From Bacillota bacterium (GTDB lineage Bacteria > Bacillota > Clostridia > Peptostreptococcales > Anaerovoracaceae): a stretch of 18,884 bases of DNA. The stretch is from positions 1 through 18,884 of the forward strand of contig JAEEPD010000090.1 in the NCBI GenBank assembly GCA_016284575.1, in the 5' to 3' direction. Of this stretch, positions 1 through 6,990 are shown piece after piece. The number at the start of each line of letters is the position of its first letter. The first letter of the stretch is position 1. Under the pieces are notes generated by a model. The model did no database searches, was not told where the DNA came from, and worked only from the letters and a program-made list of their open reading frames with translations. The position numbers were made by a program, and so were the translations under genes.

Positions 1-2
1 CC

Positions 3-3000
3 GTGGCAGGCCCCTCCAAGTACTCCAATTACGGTATGTATATAGGCGGGACGCTCACTATCCCCTCCGGCAGCGTAACGGGTATGAGCGGGCAGACTTT
101 CTACGATTATGCCTCCTACGGAGCCCGCATCAACAAGATCGCCGCGTCCGGCACGGGCTGCGTGCTCGGCGCGGGCGGCAACCAGTATACTTATTACAGC
201 TACGGACTTGCCGGCACCGTTGAAACATACGACGAAGCACAGGTGTTCGGCATCAGCGGATCAACAGCGAATTATTCAGCCTACGGCATCGACGGCACCG
301 CCAAGGCGTATGGAGGCGTGATCGCGGGACTTTCCAGCACCTCCATGAACGCCAGCGAAGGCTTCGAAGACAGCTTCTACTGCTACCCCGGAGCCAGGGT
401 CGTGGGACTTGCCGCGGCTTCCTCAACCTCCAACTCAAGCGGAGCCTGGAGCGTAGCGGAACTGGGCGGAACTGTAGTGCTCGCGGGACATACCAGCGCG
501 GTATATGCTTCGGGTTCCGATCATTTCCCTGTCGGCGACTGGTGCGGATTAGACGGGTATTCCGACCCCGCAGGTACCTCCGGCAAGACGAATCTCGATC
601 CGGAAACAGAAACATATACCAGTGTTAACGCTTACAAGCGCCTGGAGATCTCGCAGCTTGGAGAGCCGTACGATCTCTGGGTCGGAGGGGTTCACGTTCT
701 GAGCACAAACAAGGACGATATCACTGCCGCGATCAACGCAAAACAGCCCGGCGCGGCTTCCGGTACGGCGGTCTATACTCCCGCGGCAGGAAGCGATCCG
801 GCCAAGCTTGAACTTACCAATTTCAGCTTCAGCGGCACCGGCTTCAACCAAAGCTGGAATGACTCCTACAGGACATACAACAGCTATTCCGTCATCTACG
901 CACCGGGGGATCTGGAGATAGTTCTGACGGGAGACAACACACTGACAGAAACGTCGGCGGAACCCGCAACCGGGCGTTCGAGCTACGGGATCTACCGTTA
1001 CGTACCCTATAACGATTACGGACCCAAACCGACACTGACGATTTCCGGAAGCGGAACTCTGACGGCATACGGAGCGGACGTTACCCTTACAGAAGCCGAC
1101 AAACCTAACTACACCGCCGGCATCTATATTGAAAGCCACCTGAACCTAAATGATACGGTATCGGTGACGGGCTGCGGCGGAGACGTCAATGTGGCTGCGA
1201 CTCCGTGCAGCTTTGGCTGGACATTCGGAAAGGAAGTCAGATCGTTTGGCGTGTACTCGCTGGATACCACTGTGACGGAAGGCGCGAGCCTTACCGGATA
1301 CGGCGGAGACATGACCCTGACGGATAATCTCGGAGACGACGGAGCCTGCAGCAGAGGTACGCTTGAAGGCGACAGCTTCGGCGTTGTTGCCACATTCAAG
1401 AATACCGCGGGAACGGTCCAGGGCACAGGCGGCAGCCTGAATGTAACATCCACATACGCAGGCACCAGCGGCCAGCGCGGAATTGAGGCTCAGACCGTAG
1501 GTATCTGGTCCGGAAGCTACAACTATACAGACTGTACATCTGACGTTGCTGGACCTTTCAGCGCAGGGGGCGGTGCTTTCACAACCAGTATACCCGAAGG
1601 AAGTACCCGCAATACTGCGGCCAGCGCCGGCCTGATGCAGTCCTACTACGGATCGTTCACATACTCCGGAGAGGATCTCACCCTGCGCGGTGATACGATG
1701 GCTATTTCTTCCAGCAGTTCAGTCAGTGCCAGCTACTCCACAACTCATACAATACTGGAGAATACCGCTAACACGCCGGCTGGCGCGACGGAGGGTACGA
1801 TTACCACCGGCTCCATACCCATGAGTGACGGAACTCAGAGCTACAAGTATATCAGCATATCGAAGCCTTATCTCGTAGCTGTTACGACTCCCGCGCAAGC
1901 GTACAATGACACAAGCTACGGCGATGTCACACAGTATGTCGCCAAGGGAGGAAGCATCGATGATATCGTAATAAAGACTAATGACGGCTATTATTTCCCG
2001 ACGGATTACAGCGTGACGGCCGTCAACGGCATCAGCGTGACCAGGGACAGCTATACCCAGATCACCGTTTCGGGAACTCCTACCTCGGATGCGGCCATAA
2101 CTCTTCCCGATCCTCTGGCTAAGACGAAGGAAGATACTCCGGCTGCGATATTTACCGCGACCGGTGCTGACAGCGGCACGCTTACAGGCGTGACAGCGGG
2201 AATGACCTACGCGATAGATACCGGCGCTCCTGTGAGCATCACAGGCACCAGCGTTGATCTGACAGGTCTTGCACCCTGCACCATAAAGGTAATTCAGCCT
2301 TCGACGGATACAAATACCAAACTTGACAGCGATGCCCAGGAGATATCCGTGACCCGTGCCGATGCGCCCACAGCACCCAGTGCCGCAGGATGCACAAATC
2401 TGAGCGACAACGACGGCAAGATCACCGGTGTATCAGCCGCTATGGAATACAAGAAGTCCGATGTGGCAGCCTGGACGGCTGGCACCGGAAGCGACATCAC
2501 AGACCTCGTGCCTGGCACCTATTACGTAAGAGTAAAGGCGGCGGGAACCGCGCTCACTTCTGACAATCAGGAACTGACAGTCGACGCCTATGTGCCCGGA
2601 ACATTCGCGGTAACCGTGACACCGGGAGACAACATGACAATCGGAAGCGGCGGCGCAGCCACACAGTATGTGACCGAAGGCAACAGCATGACCGCTGTAG
2701 TCTATACCGCAAATGACGGTTATTACTTCCCCACCGATTACACCGCAGCGCCGGTGAACGGCATCAGCGTCACCAGGGACAGCTATACTCAGATCACGGT
2801 TTCCGGAATGCCTTCCGCAAATGCAGGTATTACTCTGACAGCACCTGCGGCGAAGGTCAAAGAAGCCACTCCGGCAGCGGCATTTACGGCAACAGGTACC
2901 GATACAGGCACCCTCTCGGGTGTAACGGCTGGCATGACATACGCCATCAATACAGGTGCTCCTGTAAGCATCACAGGTACCAGCGTCGACCTTACAGGTC

Positions 3001-4337
3001 TTTCGGCCTGCACCATCAAGGTGATTCAGCCTTCGACCGACGCGAATACCAGGGCGGACAGCGATCCTCAGGAAATCAGTGTAACAAAGGCCTCCGCACC
3101 CGCCGGCATCAGCGCAGCAGCCTGTACGGACAGCAGCGATAACGACGGAAAGATATCCGGCGTGACCACCGCTATGGAGTATATGAAGTCTGACGATACG
3201 GCATGGACCAGCGGCACAGGCAGCGACATCACAGGCCTTGTACCCGGCACCTACTACGTACGCGTTAAGGCGGCAGGCACAGCGCTCACATCAGATAACC
3301 GGACACTGACCATTGCATCCTACACGGCACCGTCCAGCGACGACGATTCCGAACCTGCTCTCGTGACAGAAATCAACACCGGCAACAGCATTACCGGATC
3401 AAACCTCGACAGATTGATCAGCAGAAATAAGACCCTTACCGTGACAGGCGAGGACGGCACAAAAGCAGTGCTCAACACAGAGGCGCTGAAGGGCATCGAC
3501 AAAGCAACCTCCGGCAAAGTTACACTGACTCTGACAGACGTGACCGAGGAGCACAGGGATGAATACCCGGAGAGCACCGTTTACACGCTGACCATCACCA
3601 GCGACGGCAAGGAAGTTGATGATTTCGGAGGAGAGGTGACGCTGACCATTCCGCGCGAACTGGGTGAAAAAGAGAACCCGAGGCGCTTAAGCGTCCAGAA
3701 GGAAGGCGCGGATGGAGAGCTGCAGATGCTGGATGCCGGATACGACAGGGAGAAAGGCGAAATTACTCTAACTGACGAGGGCAGCACTGCCACATATGTT
3801 GTAACATACAAGCCGTTCCCCTTCGCAGACGTCGCAGATGAAAGCTACTACTACGACGCGGTCGACTGGGCGGATCTTGAAGGCATAACCGAGGGCACCA
3901 GCCCCACCACCTTCAGTCCGCTTGATGACGCGACCCGCGGACAGACCATCACCTTCCTCTGGAGAGCTGCCGGATGTCCGGAGCCGGCTTCAAAGGCGAA
4001 CCCGTTCACCGACGTACCCGGGAACGCCTACTTCTACAAGGCTGTACTGTGGGCGCTCGAAAACGGCATCACAGACGGAACCAGCGCGGAACACTTCAGT
4101 CCAAACGCCACGGTAACGAGGGCGCAGGTGGCCACTTTCCTCTACAGGATGGGCGGCAAGGCCGAAGAAGGCGAAATGCCCTTCGTCGATGTGGAAGACG
4201 AAAGCTACTATGAAGACGCAGTACTCTGGGCCTACAAGAACGGCGTGACGGAAGGCACCTCCGCCACAAAGTTCAGCCCCGCGGATCATTGTCTGCGCGG
4301 ACAGATCGTAACGTTCCTCTACAGGTACTTCAAGTAA
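3..4337 (+). CDS. Large S-layer-anchored surface protein with three SLH domains (5' end outside window)
   Basis: An open frame runs from the window edge to TAA at 4335-4337, 1444 readable residues. The GTG at 3-5 has no ribosome binding site and there is no signal peptide, so the true start lies upstream. Residues 1-110 show YG-x-x-G-T motifs every 27-29 residues, suggesting beta-helix rungs. Around 210-225 is a YDLWVGG motif common in clostridial surface proteins, and 300-620 is Thr/Ser/Gly-rich with SFGV/TLTISGSG-type strands. Two tandem ~240-residue modules follow (about 626-1110), then a pre-anchor domain. Three SLH repeats fill 1271-1444, with FADV, FTDV and FVDV starts and GITEGT/GITDGT/GVTEGT turns. 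SLH domains bind pyruvylated secondary cell-wall polymer, so the protein is probably displayed on the cell surface. The product's adhesion or scaffold role is inferred, and no enzyme motif was seen. A terminator follows at 4356-4388. Confidence 0.9.
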   Translation: MAGPSKYSNYGMYIGGTLTIPSGSVTGMSGQTFYDYASYGARINKIAASGTGCVLGAGGNQYTYYSYGLAGTVETYDEAQVFGISGSTANYSAYGIDGTAKAYGGVIAGLSSTSMNASEGFEDSFYCYPGARVVGLAAASSTSNSSGAWSVAELGGTVVLAGHTSAVYASGSDHFPVGDWCGLDGYSDPAGTSGKTNLDPETETYTSVNAYKRLEISQLGEPYDLWVGGVHVLSTNKDDITAAINAKQPGAASGTAVYTPAAGSDPAKLELTNFSFSGTGFNQSWNDSYRTYNSYSVIYAPGDLEIVLTGDNTLTETSAEPATGRSSYGIYRYVPYNDYGPKPTLTISGSGTLTAYGADVTLTEADKPNYTAGIYIESHLNLNDTVSVTGCGGDVNVAATPCSFGWTFGKEVRSFGVYSLDTTVTEGASLTGYGGDMTLTDNLGDDGACSRGTLEGDSFGVVATFKNTAGTVQGTGGSLNVTSTYAGTSGQRGIEAQTVGIWSGSYNYTDCTSDVAGPFSAGGGAFTTSIPEGSTRNTAASAGLMQSYYGSFTYSGEDLTLRGDTMAISSSSSVSASYSTTHTILENTANTPAGATEGTITTGSIPMSDGTQSYKYISISKPYLVAVTTPAQAYNDTSYGDVTQYVAKGGSIDDIVIKTNDGYYFPTDYSVTAVNGISVTRDSYTQITVSGTPTSDAAITLPDPLAKTKEDTPAAIFTATGADSGTLTGVTAGMTYAIDTGAPVSITGTSVDLTGLAPCTIKVIQPSTDTNTKLDSDAQEISVTRADAPTAPSAAGCTNLSDNDGKITGVSAAMEYKKSDVAAWTAGTGSDITDLVPGTYYVRVKAAGTALTSDNQELTVDAYVPGTFAVTVTPGDNMTIGSGGAATQYVTEGNSMTAVVYTANDGYYFPTDYTAAPVNGISVTRDSYTQITVSGMPSANAGITLTAPAAKVKEATPAAAFTATGTDTGTLSGVTAGMTYAINTGAPVSITGTSVDLTGLSACTIKVIQPSTDANTRADSDPQEISVTKASAPAGISAAACTDSSDNDGKISGVTTAMEYMKSDDTAWTSGTGSDITGLVPGTYYVRVKAAGTALTSDNRTLTIASYTAPSSDDDSEPALVTEINTGNSITGSNLDRLISRNKTLTVTGEDGTKAVLNTEALKGIDKATSGKVTLTLTDVTEEHRDEYPESTVYTLTITSDGKEVDDFGGEVTLTIPRELGEKENPRRLSVQKEGADGELQMLDAGYDREKGEITLTDEGSTATYVVTYKPFPFADVADESYYYDAVDWADLEGITEGTSPTTFSPLDDATRGQTITFLWRAAGCPEPASKANPFTDVPGNAYFYKAVLWALENGITDGTSAEHFSPNATVTRAQVATFLYRMGGKAEEGEMPFVDVEDESYYEDAVLWAYKNGVTEGTSATKFSPADHCLRGQIVTFLYRYFK
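1878..3330 (+). repeat. Two tandem ~725-bp coding repeats within the surface protein
   Basis: Copy 1 covers about 1878-2606 and copy 2 about 2607-3330. Both start AVT, contain DGYYFPTDY, NGISVTRDSYTQITVSG and GAPVSITGTSVDLTGL, and end in GTYYVRVKAAGTALTSDN. The copies match closely at DNA level in places (the segments near 2029 and 2760 differ at few bases) and diverge elsewhere, as expected for an internal duplication of an Ig/fibronectin-like module. Confidence 0.85.
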
Positions 4338-4355
4338 AGTTGAAGATGTAAACAG

Positions 4356-4388
4356 GCGCGGGCTGCATATCAGGCGGTCCGCGCTTTT
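4356..4388 (+). terminator. Rho-independent terminator after the SLH protein
   Basis: An 11-bp stem with two G-U pairs joins 4356-4366 to 4374-4384 (GCGCGG outer arm, CCGCGC return) around a 7-nt loop. TTTT follows at 4385-4388. Confidence 0.85.
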
Positions 4389-4475
4389 GTTATGTCCTCA
4401 GAATAACGCCTGTTGCAGCTAATGCGACTGGTCCGCAAAAGCATATAATTTCTGGTATTATTCTTATTTTCCGCG

Positions 4476-4484
4476 TGGTATAAT
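4476..4484 (+). promoter_or_regulatory. Extended -10 promoter element for the glutaredoxin-like gene
   Basis: TGGTATAAT at 4476-4484 is a perfect extended -10. No good -35 lies 16-18 bp upstream, as is common with extended -10 promoters. A second TATAAT occurs at 4444-4449 without a partner. The start codon is 36 bp downstream of the -10. Confidence 0.55.
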
Positions 4485-4520
4485 TGATTTGAATTAGAGT
4501 TCATATAAAGGAGGTTCACC

Positions 4521-4823
4521 ATGCTGAAAGTTTACGGAAGCCCCCTCTGCGGCGACTGCAGGGCGGCTGTCAGAAATTTCGACAACGACAAAGTGGAGTA
4601 TGAATTCTACGATTTAGGCCAGTCCCTGAGGCGCATGGCCGAATTCCTCAAGTACAGGGACACCGAGCCGGTCTTCGAAAAATGGAAGGCCATCTATGAC
4701 ATCGGAATTCCCTGTATAGTGGACGAGGATACCGGCGCTGTATTCACCGACTGGGAGACCTGGCTAAAGGACAAAGGCCTGCCCGTGGTATACGAGGACG
4801 GCCCCGCCTGCAGCGTCATTTAA
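4521..4823 (+). CDS. Glutaredoxin-like thioredoxin-fold protein (CGDC)
   Basis: This 100-residue protein has a CxxC motif, C10-G-D-C13, after the first beta strand (MLKVYGSPLC). A GIPC segment carries the likely cis-proline (P64), which is the layout of the glutaredoxin/NrdH branch of the thioredoxin fold. It is probably a cytoplasmic thiol-disulfide oxidoreductase, and its partner is unknown. The C-terminal extension ends ACSVI, adding a third cysteine near the end besides C65. ATG is preceded by AAAGGAGG with good spacing. It sits 38 bp before the next gene and is probably cotranscribed with it from the extended -10 at 4476-4484. The fold is a confident call, the substrate is not known. Confidence 0.8.
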   Translation: MLKVYGSPLCGDCRAAVRNFDNDKVEYEFYDLGQSLRRMAEFLKYRDTEPVFEKWKAIYDIGIPCIVDEDTGAVFTDWETWLKDKGLPVVYEDGPACSVI

Positions 4824-4861
4824 ATACTGTTCTAAACTAATTCAAAAGAGGAGAGATCGCT

Positions 4862-5137
4862 ATGAAATACACTTTTGCATGCAGCATGGTGAACCATGGC
4901 CTTATCGGCGGAGGACTCATTCTGGATGATGAAGCCCTCACCTACAGGACCGGAAAGCTCACCATTGAACCGCGGCTCCGCAACCTGGTGCTGCCGCTGG
5001 AGGAAATCGAATCTGTAAGCTGGAAGAACGTGGTCTTCCCCATAGCCACCTTCACCATGAAAAGCGGCGAGGAATACAGATTCATGATATTCAACCGCAT
5101 GCGCTTCGAAAGAGCATACTGGGACATTATAGGGTAA
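4862..5137 (+). CDS. Small protein of unknown function, PH/GRAM-like
   Basis: This 91-residue protein has no signal peptide or convincing membrane helix. The order of strands (GLILDDEALTYRTG, then NLVLPLEEIESVSW, then FTMKSGEEYRFMIFN, ending in an aromatic helix) resembles small bacterial PH/GRAM-like domains, where a short protein folds as one beta barrel capped by a helix. That assignment is by pattern only. ATG is preceded by AAGAGGAGAG. It follows the glutaredoxin-like gene closely and is closed by a terminator at 5142-5178, so the two form a short operon. No biochemical role is proposed. Confidence 0.7.
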   Translation: MKYTFACSMVNHGLIGGGLILDDEALTYRTGKLTIEPRLRNLVLPLEEIESVSWKNVVFPIATFTMKSGEEYRFMIFNRMRFERAYWDIIG

Positions 5138-5141
5138 ACTT

Positions 5142-5178
5142 AAAACAATCCGGAGCATCACGCTTCGGACTGTTTTTT
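5142..5178 (+). terminator. Rho-independent terminator, probably bidirectional
   Basis: A stem of about 14 bp with one mismatch and one G-U pair joins 5142-5156 to 5162-5176, loop ATCAC. A T6 run is at 5173-5178. On the minus strand the same hairpin is followed by TTTTAAGTTT, so it can also end the convergent rtcB-xre transcript, whose last stop is at 5185. Confidence 0.85.
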
Positions 5179-5184
5179 GACCCT

Positions 5185-5430
5185 TCAGGAGGCTAAGCTC
5201 TCCTCCTGGACTACTATTATATCGTCGACCCCTACCCGCAGCACCGCTGCCAGTATCACCATATTATCAAGAGTCGGCAGGCAGCTGCCATTCTGCCACT
5301 TGTATATTGACTGGGGATTCGCAAAGCCAAACACATCCTGCAGGTCCTTTACAGTCAGGCCTGCAGCGCTTCTCAGCCTTGCTATGTTCCTCCCGGTGGC
5401 GATCATATCTATGACCGGTATGCAGCTCAT
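5185..5430 (-). CDS. Small XRE-family HTH regulator downstream of rtcB
   Basis: This 81-residue protein is almost only a Cro/CI-type helix-turn-helix. The segment from RNIARLRSAAGLTVKDL to NGSCLPTLDNMVILAAVL matches the family: a first helix, a GLTVKDLQ turn, a recognition helix NPQSIYKWQNG, then a P-T-L-x-x-x-x-L-A helix. There is no sensor domain. Its start is 45 bp after the rtcB stop and uses an AGGAG site whose first bases lie in a strong hairpin (5444-5468). The likely role is control of this or a nearby operon, but no operator was identified. It differs from the sigma54-dependent RtcR known beside rtcB in proteobacteria. Confidence 0.85.
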   Translation of the reverse strand: MSCIPVIDMIATGRNIARLRSAAGLTVKDLQDVFGFANPQSIYKWQNGSCLPTLDNMVILAAVLRVGVDDIIVVQEESLAS

Positions 5431-5443
5431 TTCATTTACGCTC

Positions 5444-5468
5444 CTGTTCCGGCGCAGAGCCGGAACAG
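5444..5468 (-). promoter_or_regulatory. Intercistronic hairpin touching the xre ribosome binding site
   Basis: CTGTTCCGGC at 5444-5453 and GCCGGAACAG at 5459-5468 form a perfect 10-bp stem around a 5-nt loop. On the minus strand its 3' arm runs into the AGGAG (5441-5445) used by the XRE gene. No T run follows, so it is not a terminator. It may limit translation of the regulator or protect the rtcB mRNA 3' end. Confidence 0.6.
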
Positions 5469-5475
5469 AGCCGGC

Positions 5476-6672
5476 TTACGCCTTAAAGTTATATATGGGT
5501 TTTAAAATTTCGATCACATCCACGGACTCACGTACAACGTCCAGAATGTCCCCCAGGGACTTGTAGGCCATGGGGGCCTCATCTATCGTGGACTCGTTTA
5601 CGGAGGTGGTGTATATCCCCTCCATGGACTGCCTGTAGGCGTCCATATCAAGAGTTTCCTTTGCCCTGGTCCTGGACATGATGCGGCCTGCGCCGTGGGG
5701 TGCGGAAAAGTTCCACTCCTGGTTGCCCTTTCCCCTTGCCAGGATGGAACCGTCCCTCATGTTGATAGGGATAAGCACCAGCTCGCCCTCGTGAGCCGCA
5801 ATAGCGCCCTTTCTCAGGATCATCTCGTCCACATCGATGTAATTGTGAATGGTGTGGAAGGACTCTATAGCCGTGAGACCGGCCCTTTCCATGATGACCT
5901 CCGCCATTATCTCCCTGCTTCTTGCGGCAAAGCGCTGACAGATATCCACATCGTGGAGATAGTCCTTCAGGTACTCTCCGTACACATAGCAAAGGTCATT
6001 GGGGATGGTCGCATCCCTGGGGGTCCACTTGAGCGCCGCCAGGGCCTCCTGTATCTCGGATCTTCTGCCCTGAGCCTTGTAGCTGTCGATTATCGCCTGG
6101 CGGGCCTTTAAATACTCCTCCTTGCCCTGATTCAGCTCCATGGCAAGCCTCTGGTAGTGCTCAGCCACCTGCTTTCCAAGGTTTCTGGAGCCGGAGTGGA
6201 TGACCAGATACTTGGTGCCGTCAGCCGCAGCCTCGATCTCGATGAAGTGGTTCCCGCCGCCTAAGGTCCCAAGAGACCTTTTCAGTCTGGGGATCTCCTT
6301 AAGCTCCCTGTAGCAGGCCAGACCGGTAAGATCGAAGGCCTCCTTTCTGCCCTCCCAGACATTTCTGCCGGAGGGAACAAAGTGGCAGGCCTCATCCACC
6401 CTCTCAAAATCGATATCCTTTTCTGCCAGCCTGACTGTATACATGCCGCAGCCTATATCGACGCCCACCACATTCGGAACCGCCTTATCCTTCACGGTCA
6501 TGGTTGTACCCACGGTGCAGCCTATGCCTGCGTGAACGTCGGGCATGATCCTGACGCTGCAGCCCTCGGTGAAATCGTAGTCGCACATCCTTCTGATCTG
6601 CTCTATTGCCTCATCCTCGACCACCTTTGCGTAGCAAATGGCGGTCGTGCATTTTCCTTTTATCTCAAACAT
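5476..6672 (-). CDS. rtcB: RtcB RNA ligase (3'-phosphate/cyclic phosphate to 5'-OH)
   Basis: This 398-residue protein is close to the usual ~400. RtcB joins 3'-phosphate or 2',3'-cyclic phosphate ends to 5'-OH ends, using GTP and Mn2+ through a histidine-GMP intermediate, in tRNA splicing or RNA repair. All family signatures are present: MPDVHAGIGCTVG at 43-55, the metal-site VGVDIGCGM (D72, C75), GGGNHF (N141-H142), HSGSRNLG (H159), IHNYI (H276), RKGAIAAHEGE, and PHGAGR with the expected guanylylated histidine H326. NESTIDEAPMAYK follows near the C-terminus. ATG follows AAAGGAG. It is cotranscribed with a small XRE gene downstream. No rtcA, Ro60 or RtcR gene is nearby. A long leader upstream (6673-6930) contains a terminator and is treated separately. 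Confidence 0.97.
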   Translation of the reverse strand: MFEIKGKCTTAICYAKVVEDEAIEQIRRMCDYDFTEGCSVRIMPDVHAGIGCTVGTTMTVKDKAVPNVVGVDIGCGMYTVRLAEKDIDFERVDEACHFVPSGRNVWEGRKEAFDLTGLACYRELKEIPRLKRSLGTLGGGNHFIEIEAAADGTKYLVIHSGSRNLGKQVAEHYQRLAMELNQGKEEYLKARQAIIDSYKAQGRRSEIQEALAALKWTPRDATIPNDLCYVYGEYLKDYLHDVDICQRFAARSREIMAEVIMERAGLTAIESFHTIHNYIDVDEMILRKGAIAAHEGELVLIPINMRDGSILARGKGNQEWNFSAPHGAGRIMSRTRAKETLDMDAYRQSMEGIYTTSVNESTIDEAPMAYKSLGDILDVVRESVDVIEILKPIYNFKA

Positions 6673-6700
6673 ATTATCTCCTTTTCAATTGCCCCTGATG

Positions 6701-6734
6701 AAAAAGCCGCCTGTCCTCAAATGGGGCAAGCGGC
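6701..6734 (-). terminator. Rho-independent terminator in the rtcB leader (possible attenuator)
   Basis: Read on the minus strand, GCCGCTTG pairs with CAGGCGGC, and two further G-C pairs follow a mismatch, around a CATTTGA loop. TTTTT follows at 6705-6701. It ends 28 bases upstream of the rtcB ATG, so it sits between the leader promoter and the gene. It could instead simply end read-through from the amidohydrolase operon, since no better terminator follows the stop at 6991. Confidence 0.8.
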
Positions 6735-6809
6735 CTGAACTACTCATGTATTCCTTCCCTTGGGCTGTTTCAATTGACTCCACCCAAAGGGCCTGTTCTG
6801 TCCGCTGCC
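6725..6809 (-). promoter_or_regulatory. Candidate antiterminator alternative to the rtcB leader terminator
   Basis: On the minus strand GGCAGCGG (6809-6802) can pair with CCGCTTGCC (6733-6725), with one bulged T. The second segment is the 5' arm of the terminator, so the two folds exclude each other. A hairpin CCCTTTGGG / CCCAAGGG (6791-6783 with 6764-6757) is enclosed between the pairing arms. The pairing is seen in sequence, the switch is inferred. Confidence 0.45.
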
Positions 6810-6898
6810 TTTTCTGCGCATGTGAAACGAAGCTCTTCATGATCCTTTCCGAGCGATTCGAATCCATATGCAGCTGGGTTCAGCGAAATAGCGAACAT
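6770..6898 (-). CDS. Possible 42-aa leader peptide upstream of rtcB
   Basis: ATG at 6898-6896 follows GGAAAGGAAAAAA, a fair ribosome binding site, and is about 30 nt downstream of the predicted transcript start. The 42-codon frame begins MFAISLNPAAYGF and ends GPLGGVN at TGA (6772-6770), inside the loop of the CCCTTTGGG hairpin. A ribosome translating it would cover the GGCAGCGG segment proposed as antiterminator. There is no run of one amino acid, so any sensed signal is unclear. A frame of this length can occur by chance. Confidence 0.3.
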   Translation of the reverse strand: MFAISLNPAAYGFESLGKDHEELRFTCAEKAADRTGPLGGVN

Positions 6899-6935
6899 TT
6901 TTTTCCTTTCCCGAATTTGAACGATTTTCAGTAAA

Positions 6936-6964
6936 AATATATCACCGCCACCGCCCAAAATCAA
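6936..6964 (-). promoter_or_regulatory. Promoter for the rtcB leader
   Basis: On the minus strand TTGATT (6964-6959), a 17-bp spacer and TATATT (6941-6936) form a good sigma-A-type promoter. Transcription would start near 6930, giving a leader of roughly 255 nt before rtcB. It lies just inside the gap after the amidohydrolase stop at 6991. Confidence 0.6.
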
Positions 6965-6990
6965 TAAACCCGTAGTTTAAATTTATATTA

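Noticed and set aside
3..5. GTG at the window edge as the start of the SLH protein
   Set aside because: No ribosome binding site, promoter or signal peptide. The frame is already in repeat sequence, so the gene is cut by the window.
6755..6800. GGGTGG in the rtcB leader, resembling the T-box sequence
   Set aside because: The conserved continuation (ACCGCG) is missing and no specifier-loop architecture was found. rtcB is not a usual T-box target.
6855..6880. TTCGAATC in the rtcB leader, like a tRNA T-loop
   Set aside because: No T-stem, acceptor stem or anticodon arm can be drawn around it. It is just a short palindrome.
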